Source: Rhodanobacter sp. (GTDB lineage: Bacteria; Pseudomonadota; Gammaproteobacteria; Xanthomonadales; Rhodanobacteraceae). Taken from it: a stretch of 9,377 bases of DNA. Made by a program: the position numbers and the translations under genes. The stretch is from NCBI GenBank assembly GCA_026193555.1, contig JAPHUU010000249.1, forward strand, positions 1 through 9,377, read 5' to 3'. Below are positions 1 through 6,889 of this stretch, piece by piece. Each line of letters starts with the position of its first letter. The first letter of the stretch is position 1. The notes beneath the pieces were generated by a model. It was given only the letters and a program-made list of their open reading frames with translations, was not told the origin of the DNA and searched no databases.

Positions 1-431
1 CCGGACTGGTGCTGCTCGGCAGCCTGCATGGTGGCAGCGCCGACTGGACCCTGATTGCCGGTGGCCAGCCGCAACGCTGGACGGGCCAGGGTGTGAGCGA
101 GGATGCCCTGCTGGCCGATGCCGGCAACCGCATGGTCGATCGCGTCGGCAGGCAGCTCAACATGGTCGGTACCAGCATCAGCGAAGGCCGGCTGTGGGTC
201 AGCGGGCTGCAATCGGCGATGGACTACGCCAACCTGCTGGCGCTGTTGCGCAACGATCCGTCGGTGCAGGAGGTCGCCACGCTGGGCGCCGAGAACGACG
301 GCGTGCTGCTTTCCGTCAAGGCGTCGCTGCCGCTGAGCGGGCTGGCCGCCAACCTGGCCGCCAGCGGTCGGTTGCTGCTGCAGGGCCAGCCGCACGATGG
401 CGCGGACGCCAACCTGCGCTGGCTGCACTAG
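1..431 (+). CDS. DUF2066 domain-containing protein, C-terminal part (5' end outside window)
   Basis: The reading frame is open from the window edge (first full codon at base 3) to a TAG at 429-431, giving about 142 residues of the C-terminal part. The GTG at base 9 is only the first possible start inside the window, since the frame continues upstream. The assignment to DUF2066 rests on recalled similarity of the C-terminal half (a conserved 'GLQS..DY..L...L..  ' style segment around bases 200-290 followed by a short beta-rich tail) and on position: DUF2066 genes are commonly found just before a PerM-type permease and hda in related bacteria. Its biochemical function is unknown; members are usually predicted to be exported, but the signal region would lie outside this window. 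It ends 19 bases before the ATG of the next gene (one base before a possible GTG start), so the two are very likely co-transcribed. Confidence 0.72.
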   Translation, partial: GLVLLGSLHGGSADWTLIAGGQPQRWTGQGVSEDALLADAGNRMVDRVGRQLNMVGTSISEGRLWVSGLQSAMDYANLLALLRNDPSVQEVATLGAENDGVLLSVKASLPLSGLAANLAASGRLLLQGQPHDGADANLRWLH

Positions 432-450
432 AGTGAATGGCGATCAGGAC

Positions 451-1620
451 ATGGCCCGACGCTGGCAGTTGCTGGCCATCACGGCGGGCATCGGCTACCT
501 GATCTGGCTGTTGGCGCCGGTACTGATGCCGTTCGCGGTGGCCGGCATGTTGGCTTATCTCGGCGATCCGCTGGCCGACCGGCTGGAACGGCTGGGCATG
601 AACCGCACGTGGGCGGCCAGCGTGGTGTTCATGTTGCTGCTGCTGGCCATGGTCGGCGTGCTGCTGCTGCTGATACCGCTGATCTCGCGACAGGTCGAGA
701 ATCTGATCGCCAATCTGCCGCGCTACGGCGATTGGGCGCAGCACACGGCATGGCCGTGGGTGCAGACCACGCTGCATCTGGATCCGCGGATGTTCGACAG
801 CGATCGCCTGCTGGCGGAGATCAAGTCGCACATGGACTCGATTGGCGGCGTGGCCGGCAGCGTTCTGGGCAAGGTGTCCCGCTCCGGGCTGGGCATCGCA
901 CTGTGGCTGACCAACCTGGTGCTGATCCCGGTAGTGGCGTTCTATCTGCTGCGCGACTGGGATCGGCTGGTGGCGACCATCGACCGCATGTTGCCGCGTT
1001 CGATCCAGCCCACCGTGGCGCGCCTGGCGCATGATTCGGACAAGGTGCTGGGCGCATTCGTGCGCGGCCAGTTGCTGGTGATGCTGGTGCTGGGCGTGTT
1101 CTACGGCACCGGGCTGTCGCTGGTCGGGCTGTCGGTGGGCTTGCTGATCGGCCTGGTTGCCGGCCTGCTCAGCTTCGTGCCGTATCTGGGCTTCATCGTC
1201 GGCTTCGGCGCGGCCTTGATCGCAGTGCTGGTGCAGTACGGCGACTGGACGCACCTGCTGCTGGTGTGCGGTGTGTTCGCGCTCGGCCAGTTGCTGGAGG
1301 GCTACGTACTGGTGCCGAAGCTGGTCGGCGACAAGATCGGCCTGCATCCGGTGGCGGTAATTTTCGCAGTGATGGCCGGTGGTTACCTGTTCGGTTTTCT
1401 CGGCGTGCTGCTGGCGCTGCCGGCCGCCTCGGTGATCATCGTGCTGCTGCGCTATGTGCTGGAGCAGTACCAGCACAGCGACCTGTACACCCGGCAGGAG
1501 CCCTTGGCCAGCAGCGTCACCGAGGTCGAGGTGGTCGTGGTGCAGGCGGGCGACGGCACGGTCGACGTTGAAGCGGACGTTGCCCAAAAGCCCGGCCAAG
1601 CCGACCACGACACGCCATGA
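451..1620 (+). CDS. AI-2E family transporter / PerM-type permease
   Basis: This 389-residue polytopic membrane protein matches the AI-2E/PerM family (PF01594) in length and layout. Two N-terminal hydrophobic segments (about residues 6-36 and 55-78) are followed by a soluble stretch (80-145), a segment at 148-168 ending in the family-typical YLLRDW, and a DSDKVLGAFVRGQ signature at 196-207. Several further helices (207-340) include FVPYLGF (242-248) and the LLEGYVLVPKLVGDKIGLHP signature (281-300). A charged cytoplasmic-type tail follows residue 340. Known members include transporters and exporters of small molecules, and the substrate cannot be told from sequence. The start is uncertain: ATG at 451 is chosen, but an in-frame GTG at 433 would add six residues. 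AGGA at 446-449 is too close to the ATG to be a normal ribosome site. The stop codon overlaps the hda start (ATGA), suggesting translational coupling. Confidence 0.92.
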   Translation: MARRWQLLAITAGIGYLIWLLAPVLMPFAVAGMLAYLGDPLADRLERLGMNRTWAASVVFMLLLLAMVGVLLLLIPLISRQVENLIANLPRYGDWAQHTAWPWVQTTLHLDPRMFDSDRLLAEIKSHMDSIGGVAGSVLGKVSRSGLGIALWLTNLVLIPVVAFYLLRDWDRLVATIDRMLPRSIQPTVARLAHDSDKVLGAFVRGQLLVMLVLGVFYGTGLSLVGLSVGLLIGLVAGLLSFVPYLGFIVGFGAALIAVLVQYGDWTHLLLVCGVFALGQLLEGYVLVPKLVGDKIGLHPVAVIFAVMAGGYLFGFLGVLLALPAASVIIVLLRYVLEQYQHSDLYTRQEPLASSVTEVEVVVVQAGDGTVDVEADVAQKPGQADHDTP

Positions 1621-2315
1621 TTCCGCAGCTCCCGCTCGCCCTGCGCTGGCCACGTCGGCAGCGCTTTGAACATTTTCATGCCGGTGCCAATGCCGCCGCG
1701 CTGGCCGCGGTGCAGACGCTGGCCAGCGATGCCGCGGCACCGTGGGTCTATCTGCATGGTTCCGGCGGCAGCGGTCGCAGCCACCTGTTGATGGCGGCGT
1801 GCCAGGCGGCCGTCGCGGGCGGGTGCCGGGTGCAATACCTGCCGCTGGCGAAACTGTCCGATCACGCGGCAGTCCTGCGCGCCGTCGTTGGCAGCGAGCT
1901 GCTGGCGCTCGATGACCTGCAGGCCATTGCCGGTAACCGCGAGGCCGAGCATGCGCTGTTCGACCTCTACAACCGCGCCAGAGCTGAAGGTACCGCGCTG
2001 CTGTTCGCCGCCGACGCGACACCAGCCCAGCTTGGCCTTGAACTGCCCGACTTGCGCTCGCGTCTGGGCGCCTGCACCCAGTTCGCGCTCAAGTCGCTCG
2101 ATGACGGGGAGCGCCGCGCCGTGCTGAAAGCCGAAGCCGCCGCGCGTGGCATCGAGCTGGACGACGGTGTGCTGGACTGGCTGTTCGCCCGCTACCCGCG
2201 CGACCTGGGTGCGTTGCTGGACCTGCTGGAGCGGCTGGACCAGGCCTCGCTGGCGGCGCGGCGGAAAATCACCATCCCCTTCTTGCGCGTGGTTCTTCGC
2301 GATCAGGATTCCTGA
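1617..2315 (+). CDS. hda: DnaA regulatory inactivator Hda
   Basis: This 232-residue AAA+ protein is related to DnaA domain III. Hda, bound to the beta clamp on DNA, stimulates ATP hydrolysis by DnaA and so prevents over-initiation of replication. An N-terminal QLPLAL at residues 4-9 fits the beta-clamp-binding motif of Hda. The Walker A motif GSGGSGRS (48-55) has Arg where DnaA has Lys, as in known Hda proteins. Walker B is LLALDD (95-100), sensor I lies near LLFAADATP (128-136), and box VII LPDLRSRL (143-150) places the likely arginine finger at Arg149. The sensor II region is RYPRDLGALLDLLERLD (192-208), followed by the family-typical RKITIPFLR end. The DnaA DNA-binding domain IV is absent, as expected. 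The ATG overlaps the permease stop by four bases, and it is the last gene of this operon. The E. coli comparison comes from general knowledge; no alignment was run. Confidence 0.94.
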   Translation: MIPQLPLALRWPRRQRFEHFHAGANAAALAAVQTLASDAAAPWVYLHGSGGSGRSHLLMAACQAAVAGGCRVQYLPLAKLSDHAAVLRAVVGSELLALDDLQAIAGNREAEHALFDLYNRARAEGTALLFAADATPAQLGLELPDLRSRLGACTQFALKSLDDGERRAVLKAEAAARGIELDDGVLDWLFARYPRDLGALLDLLERLDQASLAARRKITIPFLRVVLRDQDS

Positions 2316-2435
2316 TCGGGGCGTCGTCTGGCGAACTTTGATTCCCCAGCCGGAGCGCGTGGGTTGCCATGGATCCATGCCTCGTGCAGCCATTTGCTGA
2401 GCATGGGTCGTTGTGCGGAATACTTGCCGGTCGGG

Positions 2436-2491
2436 GACTTTCACGCGACTTTGCGAGCGGACCTGTTACCTCTGCAGGCCGCGCGAAAGTC
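2436..2491. repeat. Repeat cluster GACTTT(C/G): two direct copies and one inverted copy
   Basis: GACTTTCACGC at 2436-2446 is followed immediately by GACTTTGCGAG at 2447-2457, an 11-base register. GCGCGAAAGTC at 2481-2491 is the reverse complement of the first copy with one mismatch. The cluster lies about 55-110 bases before the cupin gene in a 230-base gap (2316-2545) that otherwise shows no gene. It could be an operator or simply chance. A convincing -35/-10 pair was not found in this gap. A 12-base perfect palindrome, CATGGATCCATG, lies at 2368-2379. Confidence 0.4.
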
Positions 2492-2533
2492 TGTGGCAGC
2501 AAGGCGCTGTCGCCAGTTGAACTGACGAAATCC

Positions 2534-2539
2534 GAGGAG
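2534..2539 (+). promoter_or_regulatory. Ribosome binding site of the cupin gene
   Basis: GAGGAG lies six bases before the ATG at 2546. It is the clearest Shine-Dalgarno sequence in the window and fixes the cupin start, against an in-frame upstream ATG at 2369 that lacks such a site. Confidence 0.8.
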
Positions 2540-2545
2540 CGTGCC

Positions 2546-2932
2546 ATGCGGATCGCGAAAACCGACATACCCGTCAAGATCGATGCGCCCGGAGCAGTCG
2601 CTCGACAAGCGCTGAACTTTGGAGATGCCTCCACTTGCGGCAAGATCAGCGGCGAGTACTTTTCCCTGGAGGCCGGCACGGATATCGCGCCCTTGCTCAA
2701 GGGCCTGAAAGGCGACCTGTGCCAATCGCCGCACTGGGGTTACATGCTCAAGGGCAATGTCACCGTGGGCTACGAAGATGGTTCACAGGAGTCGGTCAAC
2801 GGTGGAGATCTTTTCTACTGGCCACCCGGTCACACCGTCAAAGTACGCGAAGACGCCGAGGTGGTCCTGTTCAGTCCGCAGGATGAGCACCGCAAGGTGC
2901 TGGATCACATGCTCAAGAAGATGCAAGGCTGA
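2546..2932 (+). CDS. Small single-domain cupin protein
   Basis: This 128-residue soluble protein has no signal peptide and resembles small stand-alone cupins. After an N-terminal strand region (1-45), the barrel core holds SPHWGYMLKGNVTVGYEDG (61-79), corresponding to cupin motif 1, and GGDLFYWPPGHTV (86-98), corresponding to motif 2 with a PxG..-type turn and His96. Motif 1 keeps only one obvious histidine (His63), and the usual second His and Glu of metal-binding cupins are replaced (Tyr66 and neighbours). Metal binding is therefore uncertain. The C-terminus (112-128) is a charged helix. The start is set by GAGGAG six bases upstream. The gene stands alone between a 230-base gap and a strong terminator, so it is probably a single-gene transcript. 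The substrate or ligand is unknown; such proteins include isomerases, dioxygenase-like enzymes and small-molecule-binding proteins. Confidence 0.85.
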   Translation: MRIAKTDIPVKIDAPGAVARQALNFGDASTCGKISGEYFSLEAGTDIAPLLKGLKGDLCQSPHWGYMLKGNVTVGYEDGSQESVNGGDLFYWPPGHTVKVREDAEVVLFSPQDEHRKVLDHMLKKMQG

Positions 2933-2997
2933 CTGGAGCGTCGCAGGGGTAACCGATACCGGTATCCCGCTGGTGTCGGTGCCGGAATCGTCCAGAC

Positions 2998-3025
2998 AAC
3001 AAAGGCGCCCATGGGCGCCTTTGTT
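2998..3025. terminator. Bidirectional intrinsic terminator between the cupin gene and suhB
   Basis: The arms AACAAAGGCGCCC (2998-3010) and GGGCGCCTTTGTT (3013-3025) are perfect reverse complements of 13 bases around a two-base centre, so the hairpin has a tetraloop and 12 pairs. On the plus strand the stem ends in a T-rich run (TTTGTTCGTTT). On the minus strand the A-rich left arm supplies a T-rich 3' side. It lies 65 bases after the cupin stop and 21 bases after the suhB stop, between converging genes. Confidence 0.9.
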
Positions 3026-3046
3026 CGTTTGATCAGTCGGGCAGGT

Positions 3047-3850
3047 TCAGGCCTTCAGCAACGCCGGCGTGGCCTGCTGGCCGATCGCATCGACCATCGC
3101 CTTGGCCACATTGAGGTTGCCGGCGATCAGGTTGCCGCTTTCGGGAATGCCGTCGCGGCCGGCGAAGTCGCAGTAGCGCCCGCCCGCTTCGTGCACCAGC
3201 AGCACGCCGGCAGCCATGTCCCATGGCTTGAGGCCGATCTCGAAATAGCCGTCATAGCGGCCGGCGGCGGTGTAGGCCAGGTCCAGCGCGGCCGAACCGG
3301 AGCGGCGGATGTCCTCGGCCTGGCCGAGGATCGCGCGCGTCATGTCCAGCTGCGGGATCAAGTGCTCGCGCTGGCGGTAGGGGAAGCCGGTGGCGATCAT
3401 CGCGCCACCGAGGTTCTCGCGCTTGGACACGCGCATGCGGCGGTCGTTGATGTAGGCACCGTCGCCCTTGCTGGCGGTGAACAGCTCGTCGCGCAGCGGG
3501 TCGAACACCACGCCGTAGACCGGCACGCCCTTGTCCAGCAGCGCAATCGACACGCTGAAGTGCGGGATGCCGCGAAGGTAGTTGTGGGTGCCGTCGAGCG
3601 GGTCGATCACCCATACCAGCGGACCCTTGCCGGTCGCGCCGCTTTCCTCGCCGAGGATCGCGTGGCTGGGATAGGCGCGGCGCAGCTCCTTGATGATCTC
3701 CGCCTCGGCCAGCTTGTCGACTTCGGAGACGAAGTCCATGCGCTGCTTTTCGACGATATTGAGACCGTCGATGCGGTTCATGTAGCGCAGGATGATGTTT
3801 CCTGCAGAGCGCGCGGCGCGCGCCGCGATCGTGACGGCGGGTCTGGACAT
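3047..3850 (-). CDS. suhB: Inositol monophosphatase family protein SuhB
   Basis: With 267 residues it equals E. coli SuhB in length. It belongs to the Mg-dependent inositol monophosphatase family, which hydrolyses inositol-1-phosphate. In E. coli, SuhB also joins the Nus complex that drives rRNA antitermination. The catalytic motifs are complete: GEES (67-70, Glu68 as metal ligand), the WVIDPLDGTHNY signature (80-91, Asp83 and Asp86), and WDMAAGVLLVHEAGG (210-224, Asp211). The frame is open for another 40 codons upstream, but the ATG at 3850 gives the family-typical N-terminus, and the preceding codons look unlike protein and overlap the control region. No strong Shine-Dalgarno sequence precedes it. 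It is divergent from trmJ, an arrangement also known in E. coli, and it ends at the strong terminator 2998-3025. Whether this copy has the RNA polymerase role is inferred from the family. Confidence 0.95.
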   Translation of the reverse strand: MSRPAVTIAARAARSAGNIILRYMNRIDGLNIVEKQRMDFVSEVDKLAEAEIIKELRRAYPSHAILGEESGATGKGPLVWVIDPLDGTHNYLRGIPHFSVSIALLDKGVPVYGVVFDPLRDELFTASKGDGAYINDRRMRVSKRENLGGAMIATGFPYRQREHLIPQLDMTRAILGQAEDIRRSGSAALDLAYTAAGRYDGYFEIGLKPWDMAAGVLLVHEAGGRYCDFAGRDGIPESGNLIAGNLNVAKAMVDAIGQQATPALLKA

Positions 3851-3888
3851 GGCTTCGACTTTGCAAAAGAGCGGGGTTGCGGTCGACG

Positions 3889-3897
3889 ATTCTAACA
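3889..3897 (-). promoter_or_regulatory. Extended -10 promoter element for suhB
   Basis: The minus strand reads TGTTAGAAT (3897 down to 3889). This is TGn followed by TAGAAT, five of six matches to TATAAT. A start of transcription near 3882 would leave about a 32-base leader before the suhB ATG at 3850. No good -35 hexamer is seen 16-18 bases upstream, which fits an extended -10 promoter. Confidence 0.45.
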
Positions 3898-3989
3898 GAG
3901 GCGCGGCGGCGGGGCAGGCATCGGGCCGAGAGCCGCGGCCGGCGCTTCCGTTATCCTTGTCGGTCGTCACTCACGTCCGGCGTTTGAGC

Positions 3990-4760
3990 ATGTCCACATT
4001 TCCCGACCTTGTCGCCCGCATTCGCTATGTACTGGTGCGCACCTCGCATCCGGGCAACATCGGCAGTGCGGCGCGGGCGATCCGCACGATGGGCTTCCAG
4101 CGGCTGGAGCTGGTGTCGCCGGCGCGGTTTCCGGACCGTGAGGCCGATGCGCTGGCCGCGGGTGCCGATGAGGTGCTGGCCACCGCCGGCATCCACGTTG
4201 GACTGGTCGACAGCCTGGCCGGCTGCAACCTGGTGCTGGGGCTGTCGGCGCGGCGGCGTGGGGTGAAGTTGCCGGAGATCTCGCCGCGCGAGGCCGCGGC
4301 GCAGGCGCTGGCCGCGGTGGCTCGCGGCGAGCAGGTGGCGCTGGTATTCGGCAACGAGCGTACCGGACTGGAAAACGACGAGCTGGCGCGCTGCCACGCG
4401 ATGGTGCGAATTCCCAGCGTGGACGACTTCAGCTCGCTGAACCTGGCGCAGGCGGTACAGGTGATGGCCTACGAGCTGCGAGTGCGGATGCTTGGCGACA
4501 ATGCGCCGGTGGCCGTGCCGGTGCGCGAGGAAGTGCCGGCCGACGCGGCGCAGATGGAGCAGTTCTACCTCCATCTGGCGCAAATGCTGGAGGACATCGA
4601 TTTTCACAAGGGCCGCGAGCCGACCACGATCATGCTGCGTCTGCGCAAGCTGTTTCAGCGCGCGCAGCCGGACGCGCGCGAGCTGCGCGTGCTGCACGGC
4701 ATTCTTGCCGATGCGCAACGGATGGCATCGGTGTCCCGCGAGGACGATGAGCGGCCGTGA
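3990..4760 (+). CDS. trmJ: tRNA (cytidine/uridine-2'-O-)-methyltransferase TrmJ
   Basis: This 256-residue SPOUT-class RNA methyltransferase uses S-adenosylmethionine to 2'-O-methylate tRNA position 32 (Cm32/Um32). All three SPOUT motifs are visible: motif 1 SHPGNIGSAARAIRTMGF (19-36), motif 2 ALVFGNERTGLENDEL (117-132), and motif 3 IPSVDDFSSLNLAQAVQVMA (141-160), which forms the trefoil knot region that binds the cofactor. The C-terminal extension with FHKGREPTTIMLRLRKLF (205-222) is typical of TrmJ and distinguishes it from shorter SPOUT enzymes such as TrmL. The frame extends upstream to 3792, but the ATG at 3990 gives the conserved N-terminus; the preceding TTGAGC is a poor ribosome site. 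It is divergent from suhB. Unlike in E. coli, no cysE or iscR follows; the downstream neighbour is the convergent exoD-family gene 61 bases away. Confidence 0.94.
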   Translation: MSTFPDLVARIRYVLVRTSHPGNIGSAARAIRTMGFQRLELVSPARFPDREADALAAGADEVLATAGIHVGLVDSLAGCNLVLGLSARRRGVKLPEISPREAAAQALAAVARGEQVALVFGNERTGLENDELARCHAMVRIPSVDDFSSLNLAQAVQVMAYELRVRMLGDNAPVAVPVREEVPADAAQMEQFYLHLAQMLEDIDFHKGREPTTIMLRLRKLFQRAQPDARELRVLHGILADAQRMASVSREDDERP

Positions 4761-4821
4761 AAGCGCCGTAGAGGTCGATTTCGACGTTGCGCAGGCCTCT
4801 TCAGAAGTAGCCGCGGTCGAT

Positions 4822-5427
4822 TCAGAACAGATGGAGAAACAGCTCTGCCAGGGCGCTGCTGAGCGTCGCCGACACGATCAGGCACGTCAGTGTCGCCAGC
4901 CACACCAGCAACAGCAGCAAGCCGTCGCGCTCGATCAGCGCGAACGCGAAGACCAGCAGCAGCGCGCCGAAAAGGTAGTTGGTGAACGGGATCGGCAGCA
5001 TCAGCAGCAGGCCCAGCAGGGTCATCACCAGCCCGGAAATGGCCGTCAGCGGTCGCTTGGCGATGCGCTGCAGTCGCGGTCGGCACAGGCGTTCCAGTCG
5101 AAGCGTGATCGGGGCGATGCGCGCCAGGAATTGGCGCAGGGCGGCGCGCGATATCGGGCGCCGGGTCAGAAAGGCGGGTAGCCACGGATGTTCCAGGCCG
5201 ATCAGCATCTGCAGCCCCAGCGTCATCACCAGACCGCCCATCAAGGCCCCGATGCCGAAGGGCACCGGCAGGAAAGTGGGGATGGCCAGCAGCAACAGCA
5301 GAAAGCCATAGGCGCGCCGCTGCAGCGGAAGCATCAATGCCTTGAGCGTGATGTGGTCTGCCGGATGCGCATCGAGCGTCGCATGCAGCAACTCGGTCGT
5401 GCTGTGGTGCCGATCCGGCGGGTTCAT
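4822..5427 (-). CDS. ExoD family (exopolysaccharide synthesis ExoD-like) membrane protein
   Basis: This 201-residue integral membrane protein matches the ExoD family (PF06055) in size and layout. It has a soluble N-terminus (1-38), a hydrophobic pair around residues 40-55 and 57-77, a basic amphipathic linker (88-127), and a second hydrophobic set at 128-147, 151-166 and 168-190. The two halves carry related turns, FLPVPFGIGA (52-61) and MLPIPFTNYL (143-152), consistent with an internal duplication. ExoD was named from a Rhizobium mutant with altered exopolysaccharide and alkaline sensitivity; its molecular activity is not established. The ATG at 5427 is chosen; an in-frame TTG at 5460 would add 11 residues and start five bases after the upstream stop. 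It is downstream of the CorC-like gene on the same strand with a 38-base gap, so the two are probably co-transcribed. Confidence 0.87.
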   Translation of the reverse strand: MNPPDRHHSTTELLHATLDAHPADHITLKALMLPLQRRAYGFLLLLLAIPTFLPVPFGIGALMGGLVMTLGLQMLIGLEHPWLPAFLTRRPISRAALRQFLARIAPITLRLERLCRPRLQRIAKRPLTAISGLVMTLLGLLLMLPIPFTNYLFGALLLVFAFALIERDGLLLLLVWLATLTCLIVSATLSSALAELFLHLF

Positions 5428-5465
5428 GGGGCGATCATGCCTCGCTGCCCGTGACGACAACCGCG

Positions 5466-6788
5466 TTATTGTTCGTCATCCGAAGAACCCGGCGATCGGG
5501 CAGGGGTCACCAGCAGCTTGTCGATGCGGGCGCCGTCGAGGTCGATGACTTCGAAGCGGATGCCGCGCCAGGCGAACACTTCGCCGGTTTGCGGAATGTG
5601 GCCAAGCGCTGCCGTCACCATGCCGGCGATAGTGCGGAACTCATGTTCGGTTTCGCCGGGCAGCTCCTCCAGAAGCAGCAACTCGCGCAGGTCATCGGTC
5701 GACAGGCTGCCGTCGACCAGCCAGCTGCCGTCGGCGCGTTGCACGATGGGGGCGTCTTCGTCGGTGCCGGCGTGACCGATCTGGCTGGCGCCGACCACCG
5801 CCGCCAGCAGATCATTGACGGTCACCACGCCCTCGATGTCGCCGTATTCGTCGACCACCAGCGCCAGCGGCGTTTCGGCGTCGCGGAACTCCTCCAGCAG
5901 GTCCAGCGCACGGGCGGCGGCCGGCACGAACAGCGGCTTGGACAGGTGCGCGAACAGTTCGGGGCTACCTTCGGTGAAGCTGTGCAGCATGCGCTTGACC
6001 TCGACCACGCCGACCACGTCGCTCTCGTCGCCGCGGTACACCGGGTAGCGTGAGTACGGCGTCTGCCGCAGCACTTCAATGTTCTCCTCGCGCGACGCAG
6101 ACAGATCCAGCCAGGCGATGCGCATGCGCGGTGTCATCACGCTGTCGACCGTGCGGTCGCCCAGGCGCAGCACGCGATTGACCATGTTGTGTTCGTCACG
6201 GTCGAGCACGCCCTGTTCGGCGCTCTCGGCCACCAACAGGCGGATCTCTTCCTCGGTGACCACGCCGCGCCCGTTGGTGTCCACCCGCATCAACCACAGT
6301 ACGACATTGCTGGAGGCGTTCAGCAGCCACACGAACGGGATCGCCAGCCGGGACAGCACCAGCATCGGGATCGCCACCAGCACGGTGATGCGTTCCGGTG
6401 CCGACAACGCGAGGCGCTTGGGCACCAGTTCGCCCAGTACCACCTGCAGGAACGAGATCAGCGCAAAGCCGAGCACGATGCCGATGATCCGCATGTACGG
6501 TGCCAGCCACACGGTCTGGTCGCCGGTCAGGGCGTCGGCGATGTGCCCGCCGAGGGCGTCGCCAGCGACTGCACCGGTGACCAGCATCACCAGGGTGATC
6601 CCGACCTGCACGGTGGACAGAAAATATTCCGGCGCCTCGGCGTGCCGCAGCGCCAGCGCGGCGCTGCGGCTGGTCCGGGCGATCTGCTTGAGCCGGCTCT
6701 TGCGCGAGGCAATCAGTGCCATCTCGGACAACGCGAAGAAGCCGTTGCAGAGCGACAGCACCAGGACGAACGCGATTTCGGTCAGCAT
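5466..6788 (-). CDS. CorC/HlyC-type hemolysin family protein (CNNM-CBS-transporter-associated domains)
   Basis: This 440-residue membrane protein has the full three-part layout of the family. A CNNM/DUF21 transmembrane domain spans residues 1-170, with FFALSEMAL (17-25), the GITLVMLVTG helix (63-72) and GELVPKRLAL (119-128). A CBS pair covers about 205-335 and includes VDSVMTPRM (214-222), YSRYPVY (245-251) and LALVVDEYGDIEGVVT (308-323). A CorC_HlyC domain spans about 345-432, with DGSLSTDDL and the FRTIAGM stretch (384-390). Relatives act in Mg/Co efflux or Mg homeostasis; the 'hemolysin' label is historical and does not imply a toxin. The ATG at 6788 begins just before the first helix; the frame continues 20 codons upstream, but those codons are unlike the family and overlap a putative promoter. 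No clear Shine-Dalgarno sequence is seen. It is the first gene of a likely two-gene unit with the ExoD-family gene. Confidence 0.93.
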   Translation of the reverse strand: MLTEIAFVLVLSLCNGFFALSEMALIASRKSRLKQIARTSRSAALALRHAEAPEYFLSTVQVGITLVMLVTGAVAGDALGGHIADALTGDQTVWLAPYMRIIGIVLGFALISFLQVVLGELVPKRLALSAPERITVLVAIPMLVLSRLAIPFVWLLNASSNVVLWLMRVDTNGRGVVTEEEIRLLVAESAEQGVLDRDEHNMVNRVLRLGDRTVDSVMTPRMRIAWLDLSASREENIEVLRQTPYSRYPVYRGDESDVVGVVEVKRMLHSFTEGSPELFAHLSKPLFVPAAARALDLLEEFRDAETPLALVVDEYGDIEGVVTVNDLLAAVVGASQIGHAGTDEDAPIVQRADGSWLVDGSLSTDDLRELLLLEELPGETEHEFRTIAGMVTAALGHIPQTGEVFAWRGIRFEVIDLDGARIDKLLVTPARSPGSSDDEQ

Positions 6789-6818
6789 CGCGGCAAGGAT
6801 AGGGGTGACATGGTCCGC

Positions 6819-6848
6819 AGTGTAGCGGCAGCCGGGCCTGCACTTCAC
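6819..6848 (-). promoter_or_regulatory. Candidate sigma70-type promoter of the CorC-like gene
   Basis: On the minus strand, GTGAAG (6848 down to 6843) is followed after 18 bases by TACACT (6824 down to 6819). The -10 matches four of six and the -35 three of six consensus bases. Transcription from near 6812 would give a leader of about 24 bases. This is a weak match judged by eye. Confidence 0.3.
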
Positions 6849-6889
6849 CTCGATGGTCTGTGCCGGGCCTGCGGCATGCTGCGGGGGCC

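Noticed and set aside
316..2022. 568-codon open frame on the minus strand opposite the permease and hda genes
   Set aside because: The translation is rich in Arg, Gln and His with no domain-like pattern, and it lies opposite two clearly recognised genes. It is a GC-rich shadow frame.
2368..2379. 12-base palindrome CATGGATCCATG after hda
   Set aside because: It is self-complementary but short, with no promoter or gene start next to it. It may be chance, so it is only mentioned under the repeat cluster.
1452..2444. 330-codon minus-strand open frame opposite hda
   Set aside because: It has no recognisable motif and overlaps hda, which is well supported.
3011..3895. 294-codon plus-strand open frame covering all of suhB
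   Set aside because: suhB on the other strand has complete catalytic motifs. The plus-strand product is low complexity and begins inside the terminator hairpin.
4770..4800. Possible terminator between convergent trmJ and the ExoD-family gene (AGAGG...CCTCT with inner GTCGA/TCGAC)
   Set aside because: The stems are only five pairs each, poorly stacked, and lack a T-run. It is too weak to call.
5466..6788. Reading the CorC/HlyC-type gene as a toxin
   Set aside because: The 'hemolysin' name is historical. The domain layout is that of a Mg/Co homeostasis-type membrane protein, with no toxin features.
5451..6825. Two plus-strand open frames (5451-6053 and 6079-6825) opposite the CorC-like gene
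   Set aside because: They are Ser/Arg- or Gln/Arg-rich and without domain signatures. The minus-strand protein shows the full CNNM-CBS-CorC layout.
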